Origin: Marsupella aquatica
Lineage: Eukaryota; Marchantiophyta
NCBI GenBank assembly: GCA_973895155.1
Contig: OZ316894.1
Span: 1,302,001 to 1,366,000 of the forward strand
Direction of reading: 5' to 3'
DNA: 64,000 nt
The translations under genes were made by a program, and so were the position numbers. The notes beneath the pieces are model-generated. The model searched no databases. It had not been told where the DNA came from and saw only the letters and a program-made list of their open reading frames with translations. Of this stretch, positions 10,701 through 22,300 are shown piece after piece; position 1 is the stretch's first letter; each line of letters starts with the position of its first letter.

Positions 10701-13700
10701 AAGATTTTGGTCAAAATTATCAAGTGTGCTACCCAAGCATTTTTTTTGTTTTCAATTCGTCCATCCCAGCTTTTGAAAATCCACGGGGGCTTCAGAGCAA
10801 ACCCCGTGGTCCATCTAGGGTTAGTGCTCCAATTTAGCTCTAAAATATGTAGTCACTAAAATAAAACCAGTTCATAATAGTTTTCATTCACATCATGAGA
10901 GGTAAACTACTGTCCACAAAGAGAATCCATGGAAATGAAGGCACAAGGTTCAAAACATTTGGATAATGAGATCTCTCTATTGATAAAGTGGAGTCATCAC
11001 TGGAAGAAAGTAAATCTATTGTGTATCAGTCATGGTTCAAGCTCTCATGAGGCAAATAGGGACGTCCCCAAAACTATTCTCATTGATGAAGACATATGTT
11101 GGAGGAGGGTCCCCAAAATACCAAAATGCAATCCAGACAAGATTTGCTCATTCTTCTCACTACGGATCAGGGAATGATGAAGCAGGTTGCGTGAACATAC
11201 GAACATACTCATCACTTGATGTTTATCCTTAAAACCAAATTATCAATCGTTACTGCTCTTCTAACTTTTTAATAATGAGCCATACATAATCATATGATCT
11301 TTGATTATTGTAACAAGAGCGAGTGCCCACTATTGTACTTGATCACTGTCCAGGAATTGGTGCAAACCTTGAAAATCAAGTTTTAAATTAGAGCAAAAAA
11401 AGTTCTCTCACAATGGAATGGTTAGATTTATACATTGTAGGTGCAATTGTCTTGTGATAAAGAGGGGAGGCATCAAAGTGGCGCAATTTGACAGTGCTTG
11501 GAGCCCTAGGTTGCTTGCTTTTAGGTGTGAACACATTGTCTGGAGACCATCCACACCATGAGGATAGACCTGTGAGTGTGTCCTAAAGGTCTCTCTTGCA
11601 CTCTTGATCACTAGAGAGATAACGAATTAAGTTTATTCATTATTTTAGCATGTGGCTAGAATGGGATTCTGAAATTTCCCAATTTAAACTAAATTGATCA
11701 TTTTCTGACAAAATTTGAATGTTTTTAATAACACATCTGATGTACCTAACTTCTAAAGATACCCAAAACCTTTGCAATCATACATCATTTTATTGTTTTG
11801 TTTGGAGTGATGGTAATCTGATCAAGTACCACCAGTACGTCAAAATTTCTCAGTTTGGTTATGCTGGATGCATATTTCATTGGCAGGCATATTCATACTT
11901 GCACATCCGGAACAAAGAATTTCCATGGGGTAAGCAAGTGTATGTTGTGATAGTCATAAAATATGAGAGATGGCAGTTAGTCTGATGGGCGTGAATCCTT
12001 TACTTAATTCAAAACATATTGAGAATGAAGTGAGCTTGAATGCACACTTTTGTATGGAAAAAATACCCTGGCTAGCCATTTTTAGTATTGAACAAACTCA
12101 TTCAAAGCATTGAAAAATGGCATTGATAGCTAGTTCCATATACTAATCACTTTGCCACAATGCCTTACCAAAAGAATCAAAAACTGTTTTTAATGATGAG
12201 TAATTGATTTCATTTGAAGCGATTGAAAACATGAGATAATTGTCTGTAGATGCTTTGGTTTGATACACAAACACTTTTTGCATATTTTTTCCTGATCAGT
12301 CAAGCTAATGAGAAGGTGTAGCATCATTCAATTAGATAACCCAGATTCTCATTGACTTCAATTAACATATGCTAATATTATTTCATGAATTGTAAACAGC
12401 TTGTACAAAATCCTTATTTCATGCTCTAGGAATGAATCCATTACCACACTATTTCCTCTACCAAGGCTGTTCAGTGAAAGCAACTTAGGAGCACCCTATT
12501 GCTATGATGGTTGAGGTTCAAAAAAGAGAGGCAAACTATTTTTTCTAACGCAGATGCTATATATGTCACTGATGATAAATAATTGCTTTTTCTAACGCAG
12601 ATGCTATATATGTCACTGATGATAAATAATTGTTGTAGGTCCAAATGGGCTGTTTGAATACGAGACAGACGAATGATGGAAGGACAGCCCGTGCATCACT
12701 TTCTTGAAGAGCACTTGGCAGACTTTAGGGATTAAATTAAATTATTTGTATTAATGTATGTGACGCTATCATCCTAGAATATTTTGTACCTGAGCTTCCT
12801 CCTAGATTATTTCCCTGATCCCAGTCAACATGTCTCATACTTCCTATTCAATCAACCATTTGCAGTTTTTTTAGAATTCTGGAGAAACCACCATTCCACT
12901 TGGAGATGAGCTTTCCCTGCTTGGTGCAATCAGTTTAGCTAAAGTACTGTAGTAAGCACAACTTCAACTTCTCTTGAAAGTGAAATGATCAATTGGAAAT
13001 TCCCCCCATGACTGATCCAGACCATTGATACACCTCAAATCAATATACCCAAAGCTTCACGGGGTCCATGAAGTAACACTTTACATGTTGGGGGTCAATC
13101 AAGTAAATGTCTCTATGGAAGTCTTGAAACCCGTCTTGCTTTTGACATTCATAATGTTGGCAAGCTGATATAAGTCATTACTTTACTTTATGTCACGTAC
13201 TCTGAACATTATATTCCTTCTCCATGCAAGTTTGGCAGAGACAGATAGGCTTATCACCCAATTAGTTTTGCTAGTCCAGCTCCTTTGTGCTTAAGAAAAG
13301 AATTCCAGGTTTAGTTTCCCACTATTTCTCTCTTGTTTCCTGATGAAAACCACCTATTTTGCTGCTTTCTAAGAGAGGGCTTCAAAAGATCCCTCACTTT
13401 TGTTGAGCATAAAGGAAGATATGACATCATTTCAAGATTCCATTAATTGCTAGAGGCAATTGGGAGGATCTACCTTTGATGTCTCCTCGTGTACTTGAGG
13501 AGATGCCCCTTAAAAATTGCTCTCCAACGAGCCCAATATGGCTCACTTTTGTTCAGTAATAAAGTGGATATAAATTATAAAGTTTGCTGTCATTTATAAT
13601 TCAGTTTCCAGTTGTAGCAGAGAATGTCCATAGACCACAGTAACTGAACCAATTCTCCAAATCTAAGTGGTTAGAAACCTCAAAGTGTGTCCATATACAC

Positions 13701-13795
13701 CCTAATGTTTTTGTCTAGTAGTGATGTGTAAATGATTCTTGCATATTGGAGAGGATTGAGTAGGAAAAATGCAGCACATGCCCAATAAAAGTACA
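7800..13795. other. Gene-free AT-rich stretch; one unexplained open frame
   Basis: Six kilobases without a recognisable gene. The minus-strand frame at 8913-9458 (181 codons) stays open and contains CVNCSLPQTQH and several Trp residues. It vaguely recalls the C-terminal part of LINE reverse transcriptase proteins, but I cannot defend an assignment. A 47-bp unit (ttttctaacgcagatgctat and the bases following) is tandemly duplicated at 12541-12587 and 12588-12634. Confidence 0.4.
12541..12634 (+). repeat. 47-bp tandem duplication
   Basis: Two practically identical copies, 12541-12587 and 12588-12634, containing gctatatatgtcactgatga. The identity suggests a recent slippage or duplication event. 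Confidence 0.9.
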
Positions 13796-13813
13796 TGTTA
13801 CATAATGACCACA

Positions 13814-15630
13814 TCCTAAAGTATAATACACAGTTGCGCCACTTTTTAGAGTGGTCGTCATTCAAATTTGAAGGGCATAAAAATTTAAAAATGTGATCAA
13901 AGGTAAGTAATAAAATCAAAATGTGTATTGAGTTTAGTGTGACACAAAAAGTTACACCATTGTCCAAGACAAGCCAAATAATCACACGAGACACCCCAAA
14001 AAGTGAAAGACTTTAATTAATGCACGATAATCAATGCACGAGTATCAAGGAGGATACTCCCTCCAGGCCTCCATGATCCGTATTGTATATATTCAGAGTA
14101 TTCTACATATTCAATATTATGTGCAACATAGTTTTGTATAATAGTGATAAGAGGAGTTTAATTGCTAATAATATTTTAGTCACTTGATAAATAAAAAATT
14201 GTTCTCCCAATATTTGTGGTGATTTTTAGAGTCATTTGCACTATCATTTTCAATGCCAAAAAACAACAGTAATAAGGCCCAAAGACATAGTGAAACGCAT
14301 GACACGGACGTTGATGGCAAGTTGTCGGGCGAGGGGCACACTTGCAATGTAGGGCAGCCCCTCGAAGGGCTCCAGTCGCGCACAGGTGGGGAGGGAGGGG
14401 GCGGCGAGCGAGTGGAGTGATGGTGAAATGGGGAAAAGGGGGAGGTTAAGGTTTAAAAGGAACATAAGAGGAAAAAAAGTTTAAAAGGGGGGGGAACACC
14501 TCTCATTTTGTTATACTTTTGTGGTTGTCATAGCCAGTGGTTTGTGCAATGACGTCTTTTATTCAAAGAATTTTTTTGTGCAAGGAGAAAAAAGAAAAAG
14601 GGAACTTTTGTGGCTGCCGTGGCCAGTATTTTATTCAATGATATCTTTCATTCAACAAAAAGTTTTGTGCAATTTTTTATTCAATGATATCTTTTGCACC
14701 ATGAGCTATTTCTCAACAACATCTTTAACCAAACAACATCTTTTATGCAACGCACGGGGATTGAAAGGATAGCGATAAAATGGTCATCTTTGCTAAACCC
14801 TAAAACCTTAAACCTGAAACCGATAATATAACATTGCGCCAATGTATAGAGTGGTCGCCATTCAAATGCAAGGGCATTTTGGGTAAAAAAACAAACAAAG
14901 AAAAAGACTTGCTCCTTCTCTCCTTGACTTTTTACTTCATAACATCTTTCACATAATGACGACTTGGATGAAACGACACCTTTTTTTTCTTTATAACATC
15001 TTTTACTTCACGGTATCTTTGGCAAAATGACACATTTTTCTTATCAACATCTTTCACATAATGGCATCTTTGGCAAAATGACTTCAAGGACATCTTTTGT
15101 GCAATGCACGGGTATTTTCCCTCAACGATGTCTTGGCTGACATGACATCTTTTCCCTCAATGATGTCTTTGCTGACACGACATATTTTTTCTCAACGACA
15201 TCTTGGCCGACATGACAATTGTTTTCTTGACAACATCTTGGCCAACATGACATCTTTTTTCTCAACGACCTCTTGACCGACATGACACATTTTTTCCTCA
15301 ATGACTTCTTTTCTCTTAACGACCTCTTGGCCATCTTTTTTTCTCAACGACTTCTTTTCTCTCAACGACCTCTTGGCCGACACAACATCTTTTCTCTCCA
15401 TGACCTCTTGGCCGACACTACATCTTTTTTCTCCACGACCTCTTGGCCGACACTACATCTTTTCTCTCCACGACCTCTTGGCCGACACAACATCTTTTTC
15501 TCTCCACAACCTCTTGGCTGACACTACATCTTTTCTCTCAACGACCTCTTGGCCGACACGACATGTTTTTTTCTCAACGACATCTTGGCCGACATGACTT
15601 CTTTTGTGCAACGCACGGGTATTGAGCTAG
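13814..15630 (+). mobile_element. Non-autonomous Helitron-like element A (plus orientation)
   Basis: It begins with TCCTAAAG at 13814, preceded by A, and ends with CTAG at 15630, followed by T. These are the Helitron 5'-TC and 3'-CTRR ends inserted between A and T. The first 65 bases (tataatacacagttgcgcca and the bases following) and the last 25 (gtgcaacgcacgggtattga, then gctag) recur as the ends of a second, inverted copy at 40526-43551. A short stem (gtgc/gcac around aac) sits just inside the 3' end. No Rep/helicase ORF is present. A second, internal 5'-end-like block (about 14823-14885) follows an internal 3'-end-like block (atgcaacgcacgggg, about 14748), so this is probably two elements in tandem or nested. 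Confidence 0.75.
15000..15612 (+). repeat. Minisatellite at Helitron 3' end, unit about 36 bp
   Basis: The consensus unit is about 36 bases (ctcaacgacctcttggccga, then cacgacatc and a T-run). It is most regular at about 15180-15600, with more degenerate units from about 14990. The array runs into the Helitron-type 3' end at 15601-15630. The open frames across it are a by-product of the period being divisible by three. Confidence 0.9.
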
Positions 15631-15645
15631 TGTTACATAATGACT

Positions 15646-17949
15646 AGGAAAAGTACAAATGCACAGGACTATCTTAAAAACTTGAGCACATAAGGTACAC
15701 ATTCAAACTTGTTTTTGACACTCAAATGAGTCAAAAATTGTGCAGGATAGTCCATTTTTTTATAAGCAATTTAAACTAAAGTGGAAAAAATTTGTTTTAA
15801 AATCTGACAAAAATTAGTGTTACTTGGAGTCAAAATCATTTTGTACTAACACTAATTCTTGCATAACATTAATTAAGGTGAACAATGTAGTTACATTGGA
15901 CAAGAACATGGTTGCACCAGTTTGAAAATTCTACTTGGACAGAACTGTGAAATGTGTTAGGAAAGTGGATTGAAATGTTTCTGTGCAATTCATAGGGGGG
16001 TGGGTTGGGGAGGAGGGCATTCCATGGGAGCATCTTTCCCAACGTTGCAGTCCATGGGTGCTTCTTTAAAAACAAAAAGAATAAAATTAAAATGCACTAA
16101 AAAATGCAGTTTGCATAAGTGTAGGTCAATGCTCACTAAATTTCAAAATAGCGACACTCAACAACAAATACATAACTGCATTTTTATCTATAAGTATACA
16201 CATGCATTTATCAATTCCTGCAATGCATTTAATCACAACAAGCAGTTGTTGATAAGTGCAACAAACAATAACATAGAGTAGCTTCATGTATTTGTCAAGC
16301 TGAATCATGCAATATGAGGGCTAGGGGTATGAGGTGTGTGATCTGACACACAAAGGAGAAGTTCATAAGGAATTTCCCATGCACTTACTAGATAGTGCAG
16401 AACATGCACATATGGATAAGTGCATAAGCAATTTCCCATGCACTCATAAGATAGTGCAGACTATGCACATGGAGAAGTGCAAAAATAATTTCCTATGCCT
16501 TTATAGGAATAGTGCATTCTGTAGATTAATGATTGCTAGCAGTGTCTTTGCCAAAGCCTGTACTTAGACACTGTTCATTGTAAGAGGGGTGTTGAGACCT
16601 ATGGGGGTTAATGGTTCACTGGCTCAATACATGGGAGCATTAGCTTCTTTTTTCAATGTACTTCCAAGCTTATGCTTTGTGAAAAATAGATTCCCACAAA
16701 ATTAGAAATCACAGCCATAGAGAAGTTTTATGGACCCACGCAAATGAAAATCATTACTCGATGGGAACCCTAGTGACCCAGAAGGTTGATAGATCTGAGA
16801 TCAATGTATTTAAACCTCAAGGGTCCCCTCAAGTAACACTCTTTTTCAAGGTTGTGCGTTCACTTATTATTGTCCTTGCCCTCTAGTTTATTCCTCCCCA
16901 TGTGTGGGTTTTCCTTGGGGTTTTCATTCCTCATTGTAAGTTACACCACCGTAGCATAAAACGAAGCTTGACAAACACAATAAAAATATCAGGAAGTCCA
17001 ATCATAAATGAACACAGGACCTGAAAATAAGATTAAATTCATATGGTCTCATTTATGAGCATAATGAGAGATATGCTAAATAGACCCCCACCCCAAAAAG
17101 TTTGCTTGATCAACCTTCTCAAAATGTTTTTGCCCTGATTGACCCCCTTTTGAGAAGCCATACATGATGTTCTTCTAAGAGTTCTTCTAAGGTGAAATTC
17201 TAGGTTAGAAGGACCAAACTAGGTTAATAGTGACTATAGGCCTTTGAACCACAAATCCTGCTCAATTCACAATGATCACGCGCAGTCAAATTGCATGGCC
17301 TGCATGGTGCTACTCACTGTAAATTGGGTGAAGCTGCTCATTTCTCAGAATCCAAACTATGAGATCAAATGTGAAGACACTCATGTGATTGTTTTCCTTG
17401 GCATAAGAGTGCAGATGGCTGACACAAGTGGTTTGGGAAGACATTGTGGCCTTGTATAAGGTCTCTAATAGGGCATCTCAAATGGGGGGAGGTAACATTA
17501 CCGTGCCACATATGGCAGGAGTTACAGTCTCCCCTGTCTCAAAGCAAATATATTATTTTTTCCTCAATTCTTGATCAGCCACTGCCTGAAATGTAGCAGC
17601 GATCATCACGTCAGGAGCAAATCCCACACATTTTAAGTTGTGACTTTTAGGAGTTCTGGAATCTTGGATTATTGGATTTTTACTTAAAATTGTGGGAAAA
17701 TTATGGGTTAAGTATTGAGTCTGCAGGCTTTCCTCAAGGTAGACAGAGATAGACTCCCATAATTTTTAGAGGAGTTCCCATAATACTTGAATTATCCGAA
17801 GATCTTATTTTGTCAAAGCCAAGCTTTGAGACGCGCTAGTATTTCTCTCCGCATAGGCGGGTCGACATACTATCTCCTGATACCCGTATGCCCTTAATAC
17901 TATACATTTTGGGGGTCTATGAATCAAAGACCTCGAAAAGCGCGCCCCT
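15646..17949. other. Gene-free stretch with a three-unit tandem repeat
   Basis: No recognisable gene. A unit of about 58 bases occurs three times at about 16359, 16418 and 16475 (core aatttcccatgcact, then gatagtgcag, then atgcacat), with the third copy most diverged. Confidence 0.45.
16359..16520 (+). repeat. Three diverged tandem units of about 58 bp
   Basis: Starts near 16359, 16418 and 16475. All share aatttcc(c/t)atgc and atagtgca blocks in the same order. Confidence 0.8.
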
Positions 17950-19310
17950 GTCCTTTTGAATGCAATGATTCATACTGATGCAATGATACAGCTGGAGCTG
18001 AGCTCAACGTTCATCTCTCTCTCTCTCTCTCTCCCTCTCTCTCTCTCGCTTCGTGTTTTCGACTTCGAGGCAGAGACGAACGAAAGAGCGTCGAGCGAGC
18101 AGGTGAAGGACACGGACAGAGTCGCAGAGCAGAATTTGGTTTCGCGCTCTCTCGTCGAGAGCCATGGCACCAGGCATTGCGGTCGGAGGTTGAGAGAGCT
18201 CCGCACCCCTCGCGCGCCATCATCATTCTCTCTGGCGCCGCCCTTTCGCTCCGACCATTGCGCACTCTCTCTCCATCGCATTGCCCAGCGTTCCTTTCTG
18301 TCACATTATTGCCTCCCTTTTCTGCCTCCCTTTTCTGCCTCCCTTTTCAGCAGGTTTCAGTGCGTAGTTCGATTTCGACGTCGATTGGTGAGGACGAGCG
18401 CTCACTCTGTAGCAGCGCCTTCCCTTCCTGCCGCCCCTTTTGCCCCCTCGCTCCGTCTCTCCTTTGCACGCAGAGCGGAGCATCGCATTGTCTTGTTTTT
18501 TGTATTTGTGCATTCATTCTGGTGCGCGATTTCGCCATCGAGTATCAAGTCCTCTCCGTCTTCGACCTCGCGCTCGGAGCGAAAGGTGAGGCGCGGCAAG
18601 GCAGACTCTGGACACTCTGCTTGCGGTGTGTACTTTTGATCCGCTTCCTCTCGCGCATTCCATTTCATTGCATTCCATTCCGTTTTACTCCTTTCTAAGG
18701 TTGTGTATTGTTGCTGGTTTGCCAACAGATAGTCTCCGGCTTCGTGTCTGGGAAGCAGGACCAGTCGGGAAAGAAGCGCGGCTTGGCTGGGTGGTGGGAT
18801 GGGAGACAGAGACACTCCGGCATTACAGCAACGTAGTTAGCTAGGTTTCGTAGAGAGGCATGGTGACGATAAGATGGAGCGCAACGTTAATCACATTCTC
18901 GTGCCTGATTTGCGCGGATTTTGATCGGTGCTGAGGCTCTCGTCTGCTAGGCAAGGTATTTCGACTGGGTAAAGATAAATTGTTGCTGGAGCCTGTGAGG
19001 CATTAGGCAGTGGATTCTGAACATTGTTGGACACTGTGCGGGGGATACATTATTGGAGAGTTCGTACGGCTAGCAGGGCACGTGGACGGTGCGCTTGGAC
19101 GACGTCGGGTGGTTGTTTGAATTCGGAGGAATGTGTGGATTTTCGTAGCTACGAGTTTGTAGGAGTATCTGAAGCCCGCACTTATCTATTCGGCGCTTCT
19201 GATATCGGCATTGTTGTCCTGGGAATCCCTTCCCCTCAAGATTGACCTCTGTTCTGTTCTGCCCTCGTCTTGGAAGAAAGCCAGGATCCTTCTTTTTGGC
19301 AGCAGGAACG
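17950..19310 (+). promoter_or_regulatory. Promoter and leader region of the LIMR gene, with CT microsatellite
   Basis: The sequence turns abruptly CpG- and CT-rich just after 17940. A (CT)n tract lies at 18014-18047, followed by about 1.2 kb of C/T-rich DNA with no conserved coding frame, up to the initiator ATG at 19311. CT-rich leaders are common in plant 5' UTRs. GT sites such as that near 18586 could mark a leader intron. The transcription start is not determinable. Confidence 0.45.
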
Positions 19311-22300
19311 ATGGGGGACTTTAATGTAGTGCTGTTGATCATCTGCATTATCATCTGCATTGTGACGGTCATCTTCAACTTGTACGTACTCATTAATTAC
19401 CAACATCCCGATGACTCGAATCAAGCGTACTTTCCGAAGTTCCTCGTCGTGTTGGGCCTTTCAGTGGCAGAGATTTCTATACTGATGCTCCCGGCTGACG
19501 TCGCCAACAACCATGCATGTAAACATTCTATATGGAATGGAGCTTGTAATTACACGCTACCGATGAAGAAGCTCTGGTATGCGGTGTACTGCATCGATGC
19601 TGTTCTGGTTTTTATCATCATCCCGTTCGCGATCTTTTACTACGAAGGTGATCAGGAAAAGTAAGTTGTGTGCAACAACAATTGGGCGTCTAACCCTTCG
19701 TAGTGCTAAGCCTTCTGCATTGTTTTGTTTTCCCATTAGTTGTCGCGAGCCTTTCCGGATTGAATGCTTTTGCTCAGTCGATTCATCACTCGTGCATAGC
19801 CCATCGACAGTGTTGACAAGACTTACGCCTCCCGTTTCCGGACATGTTGTGGCATGGGATGGTTTGCGTCTCTGCCTCTGTTTCCTGAGCTGAATTATGG
19901 CTCTTTGGAGCTGAGGGAATTACTTTTGTACAGTTCTTTGCATGGTGGGAGCAATTCTTTCCTTACCAACTTTTTAAATTACAGGACATGGACGCAGCGG
20001 GCATTTAGTGCCACCATCTGGTGTGTAGCATTAGCCGTGGTCGTCGGGCTTGTTCTCGGCATTCTATATGGTGAATTATTCTGACTCCTCCACATGCTGG
20101 GATAGTCAAGTTCCGTTGGGAGCATGGATGGTTTGGCTTTAATCCTTGGTCAGAGATGTATCTCTATCTGTCGTGCTCATAACAATCCCCTTCAGTGGCA
20201 TGCGACGTATGCCAATCCAAATTTGAAGGTTACAAGCAATTTGAATGTGATCATTGGACTCGGCTTGCCTGGTCGCCCACTTTATTCAGAACTTGCATGG
20301 CCCTGTTTTCTGCTCTCATTTCCTTCAATCTTTCAGTTTTAATTTCAGATCGGATTTGAATTTGAAATTTGAAATTTTCTCTGTATTGGTCCGTCAAATC
20401 TGTCGTGATTGTTAGGGTCGTGCACCACGAACGAGTCTTACCTATTAGTGTCTTTGTGCATTTCACTTATGGATCCTGCTTGCTGTTCTCCTGACTCTCG
20501 GCTGGTTTTCAAAGGTCTCGTTGGCTACGTTGACTTCACCGTGAGGAAACTCACTTCAAATACTGAAGCATTTACAACCGATTTCAGTACTCTCACGGCA
20601 ACCAATCCGTGCCTTGCATGGGCTGGCCAAAAGCCCCAGGTGCTGATGCATATTCTAGTTGGAACCTTATTTTCACAGGCACTAGCTCGTAAAGTAGTGG
20701 TTGGTTGACAGACAGAATTTTCCGTTGGCTATTTTTGCATGAGGATGGGATTTTGTTTAAAACCTTCTGGTGCGTTTCGCAGAGTTTGGCTGACTGAGAT
20801 GCTCTTTGCCTTCTTCTGTTCGCGTTCTGCCATCCAGTTGCGTACTGAACGTGGTCTTCTAAGCATTACTTCTGAACAGTGTGCAGCTTCCTTGGCAGCC
20901 AGTAATTCAGTAGCGACGTGGTCAATGCGCACTTCGTTCCCCGAGTATGTCATTGCCTTGAGCACCATTGTTGGCTCCGTACTATTTTCGGTAAGTTGCG
21001 AGATCTCAAGCAGTGAGGCGCAGTATTTTTCCTGTTGATTCGCAATTTTGTCGTACTTAAGGGATAATTTCCTGTCGATCATAGGAGCAATATTCTGAGA
21101 TGGTACTCTACGACTCGAGGATTGAGACTGCATTATGATGGGGAGCTATTTGTTTGTGTGGCCATTGGCCCTTTGCTATTTTTGAGGTTTCTAACGAAGT
21201 ATTTAAACGTATCCTTCCAGTTTTTTGGGGGAATAGGAATTGCTTGCTTGCCCCTGAGTATGATATTCTCGTTCTTAAGACGTCCAAAGGCTATCATTAC
21301 CCGAGCACAGTACATCAAGGTTTGCTCCGCGGATTTGCTGTAGTTCCTGCATTGAAAGAGACGATTATGATATATGTACTTGGTTTAGTATTGCCAACAT
21401 AATAGATTCCTGGTTGATTCCCAGTTACTAGAGATTCCGTCGTTATTATTATATCTCCATTCTGGAGAAGTAGTTATATTGTATAGGAAAAAATACTATT
21501 ATAACGATTCCGAAACACAAAGTAGTGGCATGAGAAAGAAGCAGTTTCACGTCTACCATAATTCAATCCTAATAATTTCGACGTGCAATAAAATCTGACT
21601 TCGGAATACCGCTTGGCCTCTTGTATCTTCAGGAAGCAACAGAGCTCGGGAAACGTGCAAAGGATATTCGTGACATCGCCTTGGCACTTCAGCGCGAGGA
21701 AAGAGCGGGAAGCAAAGGCAGGAAATGGAAAAAGAATGTGAAGCAGGTTCAGCAGGTAGCTTTCGTTTAGCGTCCTCATCAATACCGGCAGATATGCGAT
21801 GCCAAGTTTTCCTTGCTGGTTTCCGAGGTCATGGGCGGGTCAAAGTTTTGCACTTGCGATTCTTTCCTGCCGGTGATTGCGCAATTAGTTATGCTTGCAA
21901 TCTGACGAGTGATGTATTCCACTAAATCTGTCTAAATGATGTGATTCGTGAATTTTAGGAGCTCATATATCTGGAGCAAGATCAGGAAGCACTAGAAGAG
22001 GTGTATCCACAGGGAGAGAAGGTGCGTATATCAGAATTCGTGTGAAAATCGAGGCTAATTTTTGATACACCTGTCACCTTACAGGAGATACTTGGCTATA
22101 TTCTGAGTGTTGACTTGCTTCGATTGTTCGATGTCGTTAAGCCTTTAGAGTCAGGATGGTTTTGGAAAACAAAGGAAGATGCCAATGAGAAGCGTCCTCG
22201 GCAGGTCAGCCTAGGGACTTATTGTTGCAGATCTGATGGGTATTTTTTCCGTTAACAGGCTGACACCTCATGGGCCCTCACCGTGCTTAGCTACTTGGGA

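Noticed and set aside
15122-15625. Several long open frames (60-98 codons) in both strands across 15.1-15.6 kb
   Set aside because: They only reflect the 36-bp minisatellite, whose period is a multiple of three; the translations are pure repeats.
17956-18815. Long frames on both strands in the 18 kb region
   Set aside because: They overlap in several frames in C/T-rich, CpG-rich DNA upstream of the LIMR start, have Ser/Arg/Pro/Leu bias and no conserved motif; leader DNA is the better reading.
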